Origin: Corynebacterium suedekumii
GTDB lineage: Bacteria; Actinomycetota; Actinomycetes; Mycobacteriales; Mycobacteriaceae
NCBI RefSeq assembly: GCF_030252185.1
Contig: NZ_CP126970.1
Span: 1,860,001-1,924,000 of the forward strand
DNA: 64,000 nucleotides
Direction: 5' to 3'
The translations under genes were made by a program, and so were the position numbers. Every line of letters starts with the position of its first letter. The stretch's first letter is position 1. This document shows positions 45,630 to 55,370 of the stretch, one piece after another. The notes beneath the pieces are model-generated. The model was not told the DNA's origin. It searched no databases and saw only the letters and a program-made list of their open reading frames with translations.

Positions 45630-46325
45630 ATGTCACGAGCCCTCTACCAGGACATCCACCTCACCGACGACCAGATCGACCGGGTCCGCACCTATATCCG
45701 GTCCATCGACTTCCACCTTCCCGGCGCCACCTGCGAGGACTTCCGGATCAACCCCCGCGCCCGCTACCTGGGGTACATGTTCCAGGCGGAGGACCTCGAG
45801 TCCTACGGCGTCGGCCTGGCGTGCACCTACCCCGGGATGGAGAACCAGAACACCTTCATCCGCATGAGCCGCGGTCAGCTGCTCGGCGAGGAGGGGGCAC
45901 CGGTCCTGCCGGTCAACGAGCCGGTGCTCGGCGCTGAAGCCATGACCCTCAACCGCTTCTATGACACCCCGGGTGGGCCGACCCGTCACGGCGTCGACAC
46001 CTACAGTGCCGACGCCGGCCTGCCCGGGGCCGACATGGACCTGACGATGATCGAGACCCAGCTGTCCGACATCATCGCCTTCCACAACGGCCAGCCGGTG
46101 CCCGGTGACCAGGAGATCCTCGACCTGAAGATCTTCTGGGGCACCCTCCTCGCGGGGCGGTATTCCCGCCTGCGGCACTTCGCCGCCGCCGGTCGCCTCT
46201 CGCCGGAGCAGGCGGCACGGCTGGAGAAACTGGAGTCCTCCGTCAACGCGGTCCGGGAGATCCTCATCGCCCTCGACCTGCCCACCCTGGAGACCCTCGA
46301 GACCACCCCGGTGGTCGACGGGTAG
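45630..46325 (+). CDS. Hypothetical protein, 231 aa, partner of the molybdoenzyme
   Basis: The soluble protein has no signal peptide or membrane segment. It starts with an AGGAGG site 12 bases after the fusion gene. It has two Cys (positions about 35 and 64, one in GATCED and one in LACTYPG), a mixed-charge core and a C-terminal helical pair (LSPEQAARLEKLESSVNAVREILI). I do not recognise a family. The tight coupling suggests a chaperone or accessory factor for cofactor insertion, by analogy with NarJ, but this is inference. Confidence 0.6.
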   Translation: MSRALYQDIHLTDDQIDRVRTYIRSIDFHLPGATCEDFRINPRARYLGYMFQAEDLESYGVGLACTYPGMENQNTFIRMSRGQLLGEEGAPVLPVNEPVLGAEAMTLNRFYDTPGGPTRHGVDTYSADAGLPGADMDLTMIETQLSDIIAFHNGQPVPGDQEILDLKIFWGTLLAGRYSRLRHFAAAGRLSPEQAARLEKLESSVNAVREILIALDLPTLETLETTPVVDG

Positions 46326-46343
46326 GTGACCCTTGTACTGAGG

Positions 46344-46361
46344 AGACAGAAAGCTTTGTCT
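46344..46361 (+). promoter_or_regulatory. Dyad upstream of hom
   Basis: AGACA and TGTCT flank eight bases (46344-46361) in the 76-bp gap between the 231-residue gene and hom. In C. glutamicum hom is controlled by McbR through TAGAC-N6-GTCTA; here the spacing between the AGAC and GTCT halves is ten, so this is only a possible related operator. Confidence 0.3.
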
Positions 46362-46401
46362 AAGGTGGGAGCGAACACCACCGTCTGATGAAGGGGACGA
46401 C

Positions 46402-47739
46402 ATGGCCGACTCGGCAACGAAGCAGCCCACCTACAACCCCGGCAAGGGAGCCGGCGAGCCGGTCGGCGTCGCCATTCTCGGCCTCGGCACCGTCGGCACG
46501 GAGGTGCTCCGCCTCATGGGCGAGCACCACGACGCCTTCGCCCACCGCGTCGGCGGCCCCCTGGAGATCAAGGGGGTGGCCGTCTCCGACCTGGAGAAGC
46601 GCCGCGAGGGTGTGGACCGGGAGCTGCTCACCGACGACGCCATGTCCCTGATCACCCGCGATGACGTGGACATCGTCGTCGAGGTCATCGGCGGCATCGA
46701 CTACCCGCGTCGCCTCGTGCTCGCCGCCCTCAACGCCGGCAAGTCCGTCGTCACCGCCAACAAGGCGCTGGTCGCCGCCCACGCTGATGAGCTGGCCGAG
46801 GCCGCCGACGCCGCCAACGTCGACCTCTACTTCGAGGCCGCCGTCGCCGCCGCCATCCCGGTGGTCGGCATGCTGCGTCGCTCGCTGGCCGGCGACCAGG
46901 TCGTACGGATCTCCGGCATCGTCAACGGCACCACCAACTTCATCCTCGACGCCATGGAGTCCACCGGCGCCTCCTACGACGACGCGCTCGCCGAGGCCAC
47001 CCGCCTCGGGTACGCCGAGGCCGACCCGACCGCCGATGTCGAGGGTCACGACGCCGCCTCCAAGGCCGCCATCCTCGCGTCCCTGGGCTTCCACACCCGG
47101 GTGAAGTTCGACGACGTCAGCTGCGAGGGCATCACCAAGGTCACCGCCGACGACATCGAGGCCGCCCGCAACGCCGGCTACGTGATCAAGCTGCTGGCCA
47201 TCTGCGAACGCATCACCGACGCGGCGGGGGTCGAGGCGGTCTCCGCCCGCGTCCACCCGACCCTCGTGCCGGTCGAGCACCCGCTGGCCAGCGTCAACGA
47301 GTCCTACAACGCGATCTTCGTCGAGGCCGAGGCCGCCGGTCGTCTCATGTTCTACGGCAACGGCGCCGGTGGTAACCCCACCGCCTCCGCCGTGCTCGGT
47401 GACCTCGTCGGCGCCGCCCGCAACAAGGTCCACGGGGGCCGTGCCCCGGGCGAGAACACCTACGCCAACCTGCCCATCGCCGACGGCGGGGACGTGCTCA
47501 CCCGCTACCACATCGACATGGAGGTCGAGGACCGCACCGGTGTCCTCGCCGAGCTGGCCGCCACCTTCGCGGCCCGCGGCATCTCGCTCAAGACCATCCG
47601 CCAGGAGGAGTCCGGCGACGACGCCCGCCTCATCGTGGTCACCCACAGCGCCCGCGAGGCGGACCTGGCCGCCACCGTCGAGGAACTGAAGACCTCCTCG
47701 GCCGTCAAGGCCGTCGACAGCGTCATCCGTCTCTTCTAG
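46402..47739 (+). CDS. hom: Homoserine dehydrogenase
   Basis: The 445-residue enzyme reduces aspartate semialdehyde to homoserine, the first step toward threonine and methionine. The Rossmann motif [10 protein letters not shown] is near the N-terminus, the substrate-binding core contains [11 protein letters not shown] and [12 protein letters not shown], and the C-terminal ACT domain (from [19 protein letters not shown]) mediates threonine feedback inhibition. It is followed 16 bases later by thrB, as in other corynebacteria. Confidence 0.96.
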   Translation: MADSATKQPTYNPGKGAGEPVGVAILGLGTVGTEVLRLMGEHHDAFAHRVGGPLEIKGVAVSDLEKRREGVDRELLTDDAMSLITRDDVDIVVEVIGGIDYPRRLVLAALNAGKSVVTANKALVAAHADELAEAADAANVDLYFEAAVAAAIPVVGMLRRSLAGDQVVRISGIVNGTTNFILDAMESTGASYDDALAEATRLGYAEADPTADVEGHDAASKAAILASLGFHTRVKFDDVSCEGITKVTADDIEAARNAGYVIKLLAICERITDAAGVEAVSARVHPTLVPVEHPLASVNESYNAIFVEAEAAGRLMFYGNGAGGNPTASAVLGDLVGAARNKVHGGRAPGENTYANLPIADGGDVLTRYHIDMEVEDRTGVLAELAATFAARGISLKTIRQEESGDDARLIVVTHSAREADLAATVEELKTSSAVKAVDSVIRLF

Positions 47740-47755
47740 GACAGGAGCACAGCAC

Positions 47756-48682
47756 GTGAGCATCGAGCTCGAAGTGGGCACCCGGGTCACCGTCACCGTC
47801 CCCGGTTCCTCCGCCAACCTGGGCCCGGGTTTCGACACCCTGGGTCTCGCTCTGGGCATCTACGACACCATCGAGGTCGAGATTACCGAATCCGGTCTCG
47901 AGGTCGAGGTGTACGGCGAGGGGGAGGACGACCTTCCCCGCGACGGCTCGCACCTCGTGGTCAAGGCCATCCGCTCGGCCCTCAACGCCGCCGACGCCCA
48001 GGCGCCGGGCCTGCGCGTGGTGTGCACCAACACCATCCCGCAGTCCCGCGGGCTCGGCTCCTCGGCGTCGGCCGCCGTCGGCGGCGTCGTCGCCGGCAAT
48101 GCGCTGGCGGGTGAGCCGCTGACCACCGAGCAGGTGGTCCAGCTCTCCTCCGCCTTCGAGGGGCATCCCGACAACGCCGCCGCCTCCGTCCTCGGCGCGG
48201 CGGTGGTGTCCTGGACCACCACTCCCGTCGACGGTTCCCAGCCCGGTTACCGGGCGGTGAGCGTCCCGGTGGACGAGCGGATCCGGGCCACCGCCCTGGT
48301 GCCGGACTTCCACGCCTCCACCCAGGCTGTCCGTCGCGTGCTGCCCAGCCACGTCACCCACACCGACGCCCGCTTCAATGTCTCCCGCACGGCCGTGATG
48401 ACCGTCGCGCTGCAGAATCATCCGGAGCTGCTGTGGGAGGGCACCCGGGACCGGCTGCACCAGCCGTATCGCGCCGACGTCCTGCCGGTGACGGCCGAGT
48501 GGGTCAACCGGCTGCGCAACCGCGGTTACGCCGCCTACCTCTCGGGTGCCGGCCCGACCATCATGGTCCTGTCCACGGAACCGGTCGATCGGTCGATCCT
48601 CGACGAGGCCCGCACCGCCGGCCTCAAGGTCCACGAGCTCGCTGTCGCGGGTCCGGTCACCGCCGAGGTCTCGCGCGCCTAA
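47756..48682 (+). CDS. thrB: Homoserine kinase
   Basis: This 308-residue GHMP kinase phosphorylates homoserine. The ATP-binding motif [14 protein letters not shown], the opening [16 protein letters not shown] and the C-terminal [11 protein letters not shown] glycine loop are complete. The start is the GTG at 47756. The stop overlaps the convergent arnR stop by four bases. Confidence 0.95.
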   Translation: MSIELEVGTRVTVTVPGSSANLGPGFDTLGLALGIYDTIEVEITESGLEVEVYGEGEDDLPRDGSHLVVKAIRSALNAADAQAPGLRVVCTNTIPQSRGLGSSASAAVGGVVAGNALAGEPLTTEQVVQLSSAFEGHPDNAAASVLGAAVVSWTTTPVDGSQPGYRAVSVPVDERIRATALVPDFHASTQAVRRVLPSHVTHTDARFNVSRTAVMTVALQNHPELLWEGTRDRLHQPYRADVLPVTAEWVNRLRNRGYAAYLSGAGPTIMVLSTEPVDRSILDEARTAGLKVHELAVAGPVTAEVSRA

Positions 48683-49398
48683 CCGTTCCGGTCGCCGCTG
48701 ATCTCGACGAGGCAGGTGCCGTCGCCGGCGAAGGGGCGCAGATTCAGTGAGACCGCCCGCCCCCGCGGGGCGGAGGCGCTCAGACTCTCGTCGATGAACC
48801 CCTCGTGGATGGCGCAGATGAACGGCGACGGCAGCGAGTCCCCGGTGATGAAGGGGCAGGAGTGCAGCGCCACCGACGGGGTGGCCTCGGGGCGTTCGGT
48901 GGGGAGGGCCACCGGGTCGAAGCCCATGTCGCGGAGCCGGACGAAGAGTCGGTCGAGGGTCTCCGAGTGGGAGCGCGCGGGTTCCACCCGGACGCCCATG
49001 CGTCGGGCCCAGGCGCGGCCGATCTCGCGGGCCCGGTCCATGTTCTCGGGTGTGGTGGACGTGGTGTCGGTGAGCATCCCGGCGAGGACCTCCACCAGCG
49101 AGACGTACTCGTCGGCGACGGTGCGGTTGTCGGGCACCCGGACCTGGAAGATGTAGGAGGGTCGACCCCGGCCCTCGGCGGGCAGGGAGGAGACCCGGAC
49201 GGCACCCCGGGCGACGAGTTCGTCGAGATGACCGCGGGCGGTGTTGACGTGCATCCCCAGCTGCTCCGCGAGCTCGAAGGACCTGGCCCCACGGGGGAAG
49301 GACTGGAGTGCGTCGAGGACCTCGCGCTGTTTCAGGCTCAACTGGAGATGCTCCGGGAACAGGTCGGTGGCCGGCCGCGGGGCGGGGTCGCCGGTCAT
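48679..49398 (-). CDS. arnR: ArnR-type regulator of nitrate respiration
   Basis: The 239-residue protein has an N-terminal winged helix-turn-helix ([20 protein letters not shown] to [16 protein letters not shown]) and a C-terminal domain with three cysteines (C181, C195, C229), a set able to hold an iron-sulfur cluster. This matches ArnR of C. glutamicum, which represses narKGHJI and hmp and responds to NO. The position next to thrB agrees. Here the gene follows modBC by five bases and so is probably co-transcribed with modA and modBC, a different context from C. glutamicum. The Met at 49398 fits the spacing. Confidence 0.82.
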   Translation of the reverse strand: MTGDPAPRPATDLFPEHLQLSLKQREVLDALQSFPRGARSFELAEQLGMHVNTARGHLDELVARGAVRVSSLPAEGRGRPSYIFQVRVPDNRTVADEYVSLVEVLAGMLTDTTSTTPENMDRAREIGRAWARRMGVRVEPARSHSETLDRLFVRLRDMGFDPVALPTERPEATPSVALHSCPFITGDSLPSPFICAIHEGFIDESLSASAPRGRAVSLNLRPFAGDGTCLVEISGDRNG

Positions 49399-49403
49399 GT
49401 GGA

Positions 49404-51290
49404 TCACTCTCCTCTGATCCGCCGGTGCTGCGGATACACGTTGATCGCCACCGCCTTGGTGACGCATTCAATTGTCGTTCCGGGTGCAAGCCCCAGCTCG
49501 AGCACCGACCGGCGGGTGACGGGGATGCTCATCCGGTGGCCACCGACCGTCACGTGGACGATCGTTGCGGCTCCCGAGGTCGTCGCGGACACCGATTCGA
49601 CGACCCCTGTCCACACATTCCGGGCGGACTCCCGGTGGGGGTCCGTGGTGGGCAGACGCAGGGTCGTCGCCTCCGGTGCGAACGTGGCGACCGCGGTGTC
49701 TCCGACCCTGAGGGACTGCTCCCGCGGGGCCGCTGACGTGCCTGTCACCTCCAATTCTTGGCCTAAAATAGTGACCGTGTCAACTTCTTCGGCGGTGACA
49801 ATCCCGACAATCCGGACGATTCCGGCCAGCGTGGCCACGAAATCGTCCGGCGGACGGGTCAGCAGATCGGCCGTCGGACCGGCCGCGGTGATCTCGCCAC
49901 CGGCGAGGACGACGAGATGTTCGGACAAGGTCGCCACCTCGAGCGGATCGTGGGTGACCAGCAACGTCGTCCGGTCCTGGGCGGCGGATGCCAGCAGGCG
50001 TCGCCACCGGTCGGCGGAGGCGACATCGACGGCCGCCAGCGGTTCATCGAGGATGAGCACCGACGGCCGGGCCGCCAGCGCGCGCAGCAGCGCGACCTGG
50101 GCGGCCTGCCCCCCGGACAGGGCTGGGACGGCGATGTCGCGCAGGGGGGTGAGGCCGGCGGCGTCGAGAAGCTCGGTGGTGCGCCGCGCATCGCGCGTCA
50201 CCATGGTGACGGCGCCGGCGACGGTCGCTGTGGGCGGAAGCCCGGGGCGTTGGGTGAGCAGCACCACCCCCCGCGTATCGACGTCCACGTCCCCACCGGC
50301 CAGCCGTCCCGCCACGCGTCCCATGAGCGTCGACTTACCGGAGCCGTTGGGGCCGACGACCGCGGTGATCCGGTTCGCGGGAAATGCCGTGCCACCGGCG
50401 AGAACCGGCTGACCCCCGGCCACCGGGGCGGTGAGAGTCCGGAGCCGCTCCAGGTCCAGTTCCCCGAGCCGGCGGGCGCGGGGTTCCGGCGTGCGGGCCA
50501 GTGCCGCGGGCAGTGCCGCGAGACCGAGGACGAGCACCGCGGCGATGATGAGCACCGCGCCGAGCACGTACGCCCGACCCGGGTCCGTCTCGCGTTCGAG
50601 GTAGATGCCCAACGGCATGGTGCGGGTGACCCCGGGCATGGAGCCGGCGAAGGTCAGCGTCGTACCGAACTCGCCGAGCGACCGGGCGAAGGCCAGGCCG
50701 GCACCCGTGGCGATCGCGGGGAGAAGCGCCGGCAGCTGGATCTTCCGGAGAATCTCCCCGGGGGACATGCCCACCCCCGCGGCGCTGGCGCCGACCTCCG
50801 GGTCGAGCTGGCGGGCGGCCGCATCGACGGTGACCACGACAAACGGCAGGGCGATGAACACGTGGGCGAGGACAACGCCGGGGAAGGCGAAGGCGAACTG
50901 GAGACCGAGGGCGTCGAGAAGCGGGGCGGTGACCCCGCGCCGACCCACCGCCGCCGTGAGCGCCAGACCACCGACCACCGGCGGCATGGCCAGCGGCAGC
51001 AGCACCAGCAGGCGGACGAGCCGACCACCGCGACGCAGGTGCCGCAACCACACGGCCAGCGGAACCCCCAGGCCCACGGTGATCACCGTCGCCCACGCCG
51101 CGGACGCGAACGAGACCGTGAGCAGCTGCGCGGTGTCCGGATCGGCGAGCACCTCACCGACCCGCGACCACGGCACCCGCACACCGAGTGCGAGGACCGG
51201 ACCGAGAATAAGCAGCAGACCCACCACACCCAGCACCACCACGACCACCGGCGGCCGGGGGAGTATGGGGCGGGGAGCGGACATGCTCAT
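49404..51290 (-). CDS. ModB-ModC fusion: molybdate permease and ATPase
   Basis: This 628-residue protein joins the ModB permease (six hydrophobic helices; EAA-type loop EVGASAAGVGMSPGEILRKI with a SLGEFGTTLTFAG segment) to the ModC ATPase (Walker A VVGPNGSGKST, ALSGGQAAQVALLRAL, Walker B VLILDEPLAAVD). A C-terminal TOBE/Mop domain (last 70 residues, SVSATTSGAATIVHVTVGG, then GLAPGTTIE) senses molybdate. The ATG at 51290 starts 11 bases after the modA stop. A fusion of the two normally separate chains is uncommon. Confidence 0.85.
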   Translation of the reverse strand: MSMSAPRPILPRPPVVVVVLGVVGLLLILGPVLALGVRVPWSRVGEVLADPDTAQLLTVSFASAAWATVITVGLGVPLAVWLRHLRRGGRLVRLLVLLPLAMPPVVGGLALTAAVGRRGVTAPLLDALGLQFAFAFPGVVLAHVFIALPFVVVTVDAAARQLDPEVGASAAGVGMSPGEILRKIQLPALLPAIATGAGLAFARSLGEFGTTLTFAGSMPGVTRTMPLGIYLERETDPGRAYVLGAVLIIAAVLVLGLAALPAALARTPEPRARRLGELDLERLRTLTAPVAGGQPVLAGGTAFPANRITAVVGPNGSGKSTLMGRVAGRLAGGDVDVDTRGVVLLTQRPGLPPTATVAGAVTMVTRDARRTTELLDAAGLTPLRDIAVPALSGGQAAQVALLRALAARPSVLILDEPLAAVDVASADRWRRLLASAAQDRTTLLVTHDPLEVATLSEHLVVLAGGEITAAGPTADLLTRPPDDFVATLAGIVRIVGIVTAEEVDTVTILGQELEVTGTSAAPREQSLRVGDTAVATFAPEATTLRLPTTDPHRESARNVWTGVVESVSATTSGAATIVHVTVGGHRMSIPVTRRSVLELGLAPGTTIECVTKAVAINVYPQHRRIRGE

Positions 51291-51301
51291 CAGGATACGG
51301 C

Positions 51302-52069
51302 TCAGGATTCCGCCGGAGTGAAGCCGTGGTCCCGCCAGACATCGGCGGCCTCGGGCGAGCGGAGCAGTGAGACGAACGCGGAGGCCGCGGCGGGATCCGT
51401 CGAGGACCCCGTCACCGCGGCGACGATGCTGTTCGGGTGCGCCTCCGCCCCGGGAAGGTCGATGACCTCCACCCGGTTCCCCGCGGCCTGCGCGTCCGTC
51501 CGGTAGACCCACCCGGCATCCGCCTCCCCCGAGACGACCTTGCCCAGCACATCGGAGACGGAGTGCTCGAGCGAGACCGGGGTGACGTCGATGTCCTGTT
51601 CATCGATGAGCGCCTCAGACACCTTCCCGCACGGCACCTGCGGATCACACAGCACCACGTCCGCGTCGGCGAGATCATCGGAGGACCCGACATCGGCCGG
51701 ATTGCCGGCCGGCACGACCATCACCATCGAGTTCGTGGCCACCACCTGCGGATCCGTCACCAGCCCCTGCGCCACGGCCTGATCCATCGTGGCCTGGTCG
51801 GCGGTGAGGAGCACATCCCCGGGTGCCCCGTCCGCCAGCTGCTGCACCAGCGTCGAGGATCCCGCGTTGACGAACAACAGGTCAGCGTCTGCGATGTCGG
51901 TCAGGTCCGAGTTGAGCACGCGTGTCGACGCCGCCCCCATGACGATGACCTGCGGCGCGGCCTCCTCCGTGCTCGGGGGTGCGTTCTCGGGAAGCGGGAC
52001 GCAGGCCGCGGCGGTTGCCGTGCCGGCGGCGAGCAGGGCCGCGAGGAGCGCGAAACGGTGACGGGTCAT
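51302..52069 (-). CDS. modA: Molybdate-binding lipoprotein ModA
   Basis: The 255-residue protein has a lipoprotein signal (MTRHRFALLAALLAAGTATA, lipobox Cys in AAAC) and a type II periplasmic-binding fold: VMGAASTRVL, FVNAGSSTLVQQL (oxyanion pocket Ser), GDVLLTADQ and GWVYRTDA. These are ModA-specific. It delivers molybdate or tungstate to ModBC, and its operon feeds the molybdenum cofactor for nitrate reductase and the other molybdoenzyme in this window. Confidence 0.88.
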   Translation of the reverse strand: MTRHRFALLAALLAAGTATAAACVPLPENAPPSTEEAAPQVIVMGAASTRVLNSDLTDIADADLLFVNAGSSTLVQQLADGAPGDVLLTADQATMDQAVAQGLVTDPQVVATNSMVMVVPAGNPADVGSSDDLADADVVLCDPQVPCGKVSEALIDEQDIDVTPVSLEHSVSDVLGKVVSGEADAGWVYRTDAQAAGNRVEVIDLPGAEAHPNSIVAAVTGSSTDPAAASAFVSLLRSPEAADVWRDHGFTPAES

Positions 52070-52238
52070 GGAACTTTCGGGGTCGTGTCGGGGTGGTGGG
52101 GCCATTCAGGGGTTGCCGGGGTGTCGCTGCAGAACCTTACAAGGGATTTTCTCCGGACAGGGATAATGCACTGCGACGTCGTGTGAGATGTGAGATGTTG
52201 CGACCGATCGCCGTCCCCCCTGACCCCTGATCCCGACA

Positions 52239-52267
52239 GGCTGATCCCGCACCATGCGGGATCAGCC
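52239..52267 (-). terminator. Stem-loop behind narI
   Basis: GGCTGATCCCGC (52239-52250) pairs perfectly with GCGGGATCAGCC (52256-52267) around a five-base loop. It lies 14 bases past the narI stop and ends the narKGHJI transcript. Confidence 0.85.
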
Positions 52268-52281
52268 CTCCACCGGATCCG

Positions 52282-53067
52282 TCAGGCGCCGCGCGACGGA
52301 GTCTCGTTGCGTTCGTCGAGCTGTTCGGTGTGGGAGCGGATCGGCTCCCAGGCGACGTGCTCCTTGACGGGGCCGGTGCGGGTGTCGCGGGAGCGGTAGA
52401 CCACGTACGGGCGGGTGGTGTAGCCGACGGGGGCGGAGAAGGCGTGGACCAGGCGGGTGAACGGCCACACGGCGATGAGGGTGAATCCGGCGATGACGTG
52501 GAGCTTGAACTGCCAGGGCACGTCGACCATGAGCTCGGGGTGGGCGTTGAACACCAGGAGCTGGCGCAGCCACGGGGAGATGGTCTCGCGGTAGTCGTAG
52601 CCGTGGGCGTCGCCGAAGAGCTGGAGGGAGACGGTGGCGAAGAAGCCGGTGAGGATGGCCCCGCCGAGGAGGACGTACATCACCTTGTCGGAGGTGGAGG
52701 TGGCGAGGAAGACGGAGCGGTTGACGATGCGCCGGTAGAGCAGGCCGGCCAGGCCGAGGAGGGCGGCGATGCCGGCGACGGTGCCGGGGTAGGTGGCGAT
52801 GGCGTGGTAGACGGCGTCACTGATGCCGACGGACCGGGTCCAGGACTTCGGGATCGCCAGGCCCATGAGGTGGCCGATGACGACGAAGACCATGCCCCAG
52901 TGGAACAGCGGGGACGACAGTCGCAGGAGCTTGGATTCGTAGATCTGGGTGGAGTGGCTGGTCCAGCCGAATTGGTCGGTGCGCCAGCGCCAGATGATGC
53001 CGATGACGAATGCGGCGATCGCCAGCCAGGGGAAGGCGACCCACAGGAATTCGTTGTAGTTGGCCAT
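52282..53067 (-). CDS. narI: Respiratory nitrate reductase gamma subunit (cytochrome b)
   Basis: This 261-residue membrane protein oxidises menaquinol and passes electrons to NarH. Heme ligands are visible at H56 and H66 (FHWGMVFVVIGH) and H190 and H208 (FKLHVIAGF and RLVHAF), matching the classical set. There are five helices and a C-terminal cytoplasmic tail. It is the last gene of the operon; narJ ends nine bases before it. Confidence 0.94.
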   Translation of the reverse strand: MANYNEFLWVAFPWLAIAAFVIGIIWRWRTDQFGWTSHSTQIYESKLLRLSSPLFHWGMVFVVIGHLMGLAIPKSWTRSVGISDAVYHAIATYPGTVAGIAALLGLAGLLYRRIVNRSVFLATSTSDKVMYVLLGGAILTGFFATVSLQLFGDAHGYDYRETISPWLRQLLVFNAHPELMVDVPWQFKLHVIAGFTLIAVWPFTRLVHAFSAPVGYTTRPYVVYRSRDTRTGPVKEHVAWEPIRSHTEQLDERNETPSRGA

Positions 53068-53076
53068 GGTGGTGTC

Positions 53077-53766
53077 CTAAGTCAGGTCCGGTTGGGCGGT
53101 GGGGAAGGGCAGTGGGGTGCCGATGCCGACGAGCTCGGCCGGCGGCCCCGAACGGATGAGGTCGAGGTAGTTGTGGGCGGTCTCGGCGTCGATGGTGGGA
53201 AGGGCCATGGCCACCGCGATGACGAGGTGCGCGAAGGGGGAGTTCTGGTGCTGGAGGGCCGCCCGCAGGACCTCCAGTCCGTCGCGGTGGGCGGCAAGCA
53301 TCTCCACGGCCTGCCCGTGGATCCGGCCCTCGGACATGGCGACCGCCTCGAGGACGACACACAGGTGGTCGGGCAGTTCCTCGCGCTGCTCCTCGAAGCC
53401 GAGTTGTTCGAGTGCCTGCCGGAACGCGAGGATGGCGGTGCCGCGTTGGCGGGTGTCGCCGACGGAGTAGTAGGACAGGAACAGGGAGCAGCGTCGGCGC
53501 TGGTCGAAGGTCTCCACATAGTGTTCCTGCAGGCCCCGCAGGCCGAGGGTGCGGGCGGCGTCGGTGAAGGCGGCGAGTTCGGCGCCGATGGCCGGGGGCA
53601 GGGTGTCCAGGAGCGTGTCGACGGCCGCGATCTTCGCACCGTGGTCATCTCCCGGATAGTCCAGGAGCAGCGAGGCGGCCATGGCGACGGTGCGCCGCTG
53701 GTCGTCGCTGACGGCGACGGAGCGGGTGACGTCCTCGGGGATGATCCCGACGGGGGTGCGGGCCAT
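53077..53766 (-). CDS. narJ: Nitrate reductase assembly chaperone
   Basis: The 229-residue protein inserts the Mo cofactor into NarG and helps its membrane attachment. Family features are the all-helical TorD-like fold with DYPG near the start, EHYVETFDQRRRCSLFLSYY and LGDTRQRG-like VGDTRQRGTAI. It lies between narH and narI with two- and nine-base gaps. Confidence 0.92.
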   Translation of the reverse strand: MARTPVGIIPEDVTRSVAVSDDQRRTVAMAASLLLDYPGDDHGAKIAAVDTLLDTLPPAIGAELAAFTDAARTLGLRGLQEHYVETFDQRRRCSLFLSYYSVGDTRQRGTAILAFRQALEQLGFEEQREELPDHLCVVLEAVAMSEGRIHGQAVEMLAAHRDGLEVLRAALQHQNSPFAHLVIAVAMALPTIDAETAHNYLDLIRSGPPAELVGIGTPLPFPTAQPDLT

Positions 53767-53768
53767 GG

Positions 53769-55370
53769 CTATCCCTCATCCCGGCGGGGAGGGAACATGC
53801 CCTCCGGTCGGTCACCGGTCCAGCTGAGCAGCGAGACCTTGCCGGCGGGCTCGGCGGCGTGGCTGGTGCAGGCCTCCGGGGCACCCTCGCCCAGGTCGGG
53901 GAACTGCAGGGTCGGGTCGGAGGGGTCGACGCCACCGAAGGGGTCGAGGGAGGTGATGCCGCGGGCGGACTCCGGGGAGGCGGTGGGGATGACGTAGCGG
54001 TCGTCGTACTTGGCGATGCCGAGCAGCCGGTACATCTTCTGGATCTGCCTGCCGGTCATGCCGACGGCCTGCGCGATGTCCTCCTGGGGCTCGTTGCCCA
54101 GGTTGAGATCGCGCATGTAGGAACGCATGGCCACCAGGCGGCGCAGGGAGCGTTCGACCGGGGCGGTGTCACCGGCGGTGAACAGCCCGGCGAGGTACTC
54201 CAGCGGGATGCGCATGGTCGACAGGGCGGTGAAGAGGATCTTGTGGTCCTCGCCGTCGTTGCCGGAGGCGGTCACCTGGTCGACGACCGGGGACAGCGGC
54301 GGGATATACCAGACCATCGGGAGGGTGCGGTACTCCGGGTGCAGCGGCAGGGCCACCTCGTAGGTGAAGATGAGGTCCCAGATGGGGGACTGCTGGGCGG
54401 CGTCGATCCAGGAGTGGGGGATACCTGCCTGGGTGGCGGCGTCGATGACGCGCGGATCGCGCGGGTCGAGGAGGATGTCCTTCTGGGCCTGGAGCAGGTC
54501 CTGCGGATTCTCGACGGAGGCGGCGTCGGCGACGCGGTCGGCGTCGTACAGCAGGACACCGAGGTAGCGCAGGCGTCCGACGCAGGTCTCGGAGCAGACG
54601 GTGGGCTGGCCGACCTCGATGCGCGGGTAGCACAGCGTGCACTTCTCGGCCTTGCCGGACTTGTGGTTGAAGTAGACCTTCTTGTACGGGCAACCGGAGA
54701 CACACATGCGCCAGCCGCGGCACTGGTCCTGGTCGACGAGGACGATCCCGTCCTCCGTGCGCTTGTACATCGCGCCGGAGGGGCAGGAGGACACACATGT
54801 GGGGTTGAGGCAGTGCTCGCAGATGCGGGGGAGATAGAACATGAAGGTGTCCTCGATCTCCTTCTGCACCGTGAGATTCATCTGGTGCAGAACCGGATCC
54901 TCGTCCATCGTGGCCGTGGAGCCGCCGAGGTTGTCGTCCCAGTTGGAGGACCAGGAGATGGTGTTCATCTCGCGGCCGTCGATCTGGGAGACCGGGCGGG
55001 CGGTGGGCTGGGTGTTCTGGTTGCCCGGGGTGGACAGCAGCTTGTCGTACTCGTAGGTCCAGGGTTCGTAGTAGTCCTGGATGCCGGGCAGCTTGGGGTT
55101 GTGGAAGATGTTGAACAGCTTGGACAGGCGGCCACCGGAACGCGGCTTGAGCCTGCCGGAGGAGGTGCGGGTCCAGCCGCCCTCCCACTTGTCCTGATCC
55201 TCCCAGCCGCGCGGGTAGCCGACGCCGGGGCGGGTCTCGACGTTGTTGAACCAGATGTACTCGGTGCCCTCACGGTTGGTCCACGCCTGCTTGCAGGTGA
55301 CGGAACAGGTGTGGCAGCCGATGCACTTGTCCAGGTTCATGACCATGGCGATCTGAGCCATAACCTTCAT
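53769..55370 (-). CDS. narH: Respiratory nitrate reductase beta subunit (Fe-S)
   Basis: The 533-residue iron-sulfur protein carries electrons from NarI to NarG. Four Cys groups are visible: C16, C19, C22, C26 at the N-terminus; CEHCLNPTC with CPSGA; CRGWRMCVSGCPYKK (the Trp-containing 3Fe-4S site); and CTLCYPR with CSETCVGR. The start at 55370 overlaps the narG stop (TAATG). Upstream in-frame sequence is antisense-type and was rejected. Confidence 0.95.
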   Translation of the reverse strand: MKVMAQIAMVMNLDKCIGCHTCSVTCKQAWTNREGTEYIWFNNVETRPGVGYPRGWEDQDKWEGGWTRTSSGRLKPRSGGRLSKLFNIFHNPKLPGIQDYYEPWTYEYDKLLSTPGNQNTQPTARPVSQIDGREMNTISWSSNWDDNLGGSTATMDEDPVLHQMNLTVQKEIEDTFMFYLPRICEHCLNPTCVSSCPSGAMYKRTEDGIVLVDQDQCRGWRMCVSGCPYKKVYFNHKSGKAEKCTLCYPRIEVGQPTVCSETCVGRLRYLGVLLYDADRVADAASVENPQDLLQAQKDILLDPRDPRVIDAATQAGIPHSWIDAAQQSPIWDLIFTYEVALPLHPEYRTLPMVWYIPPLSPVVDQVTASGNDGEDHKILFTALSTMRIPLEYLAGLFTAGDTAPVERSLRRLVAMRSYMRDLNLGNEPQEDIAQAVGMTGRQIQKMYRLLGIAKYDDRYVIPTASPESARGITSLDPFGGVDPSDPTLQFPDLGEGAPEACTSHAAEPAGKVSLLSWTGDRPEGMFPPRRDEG

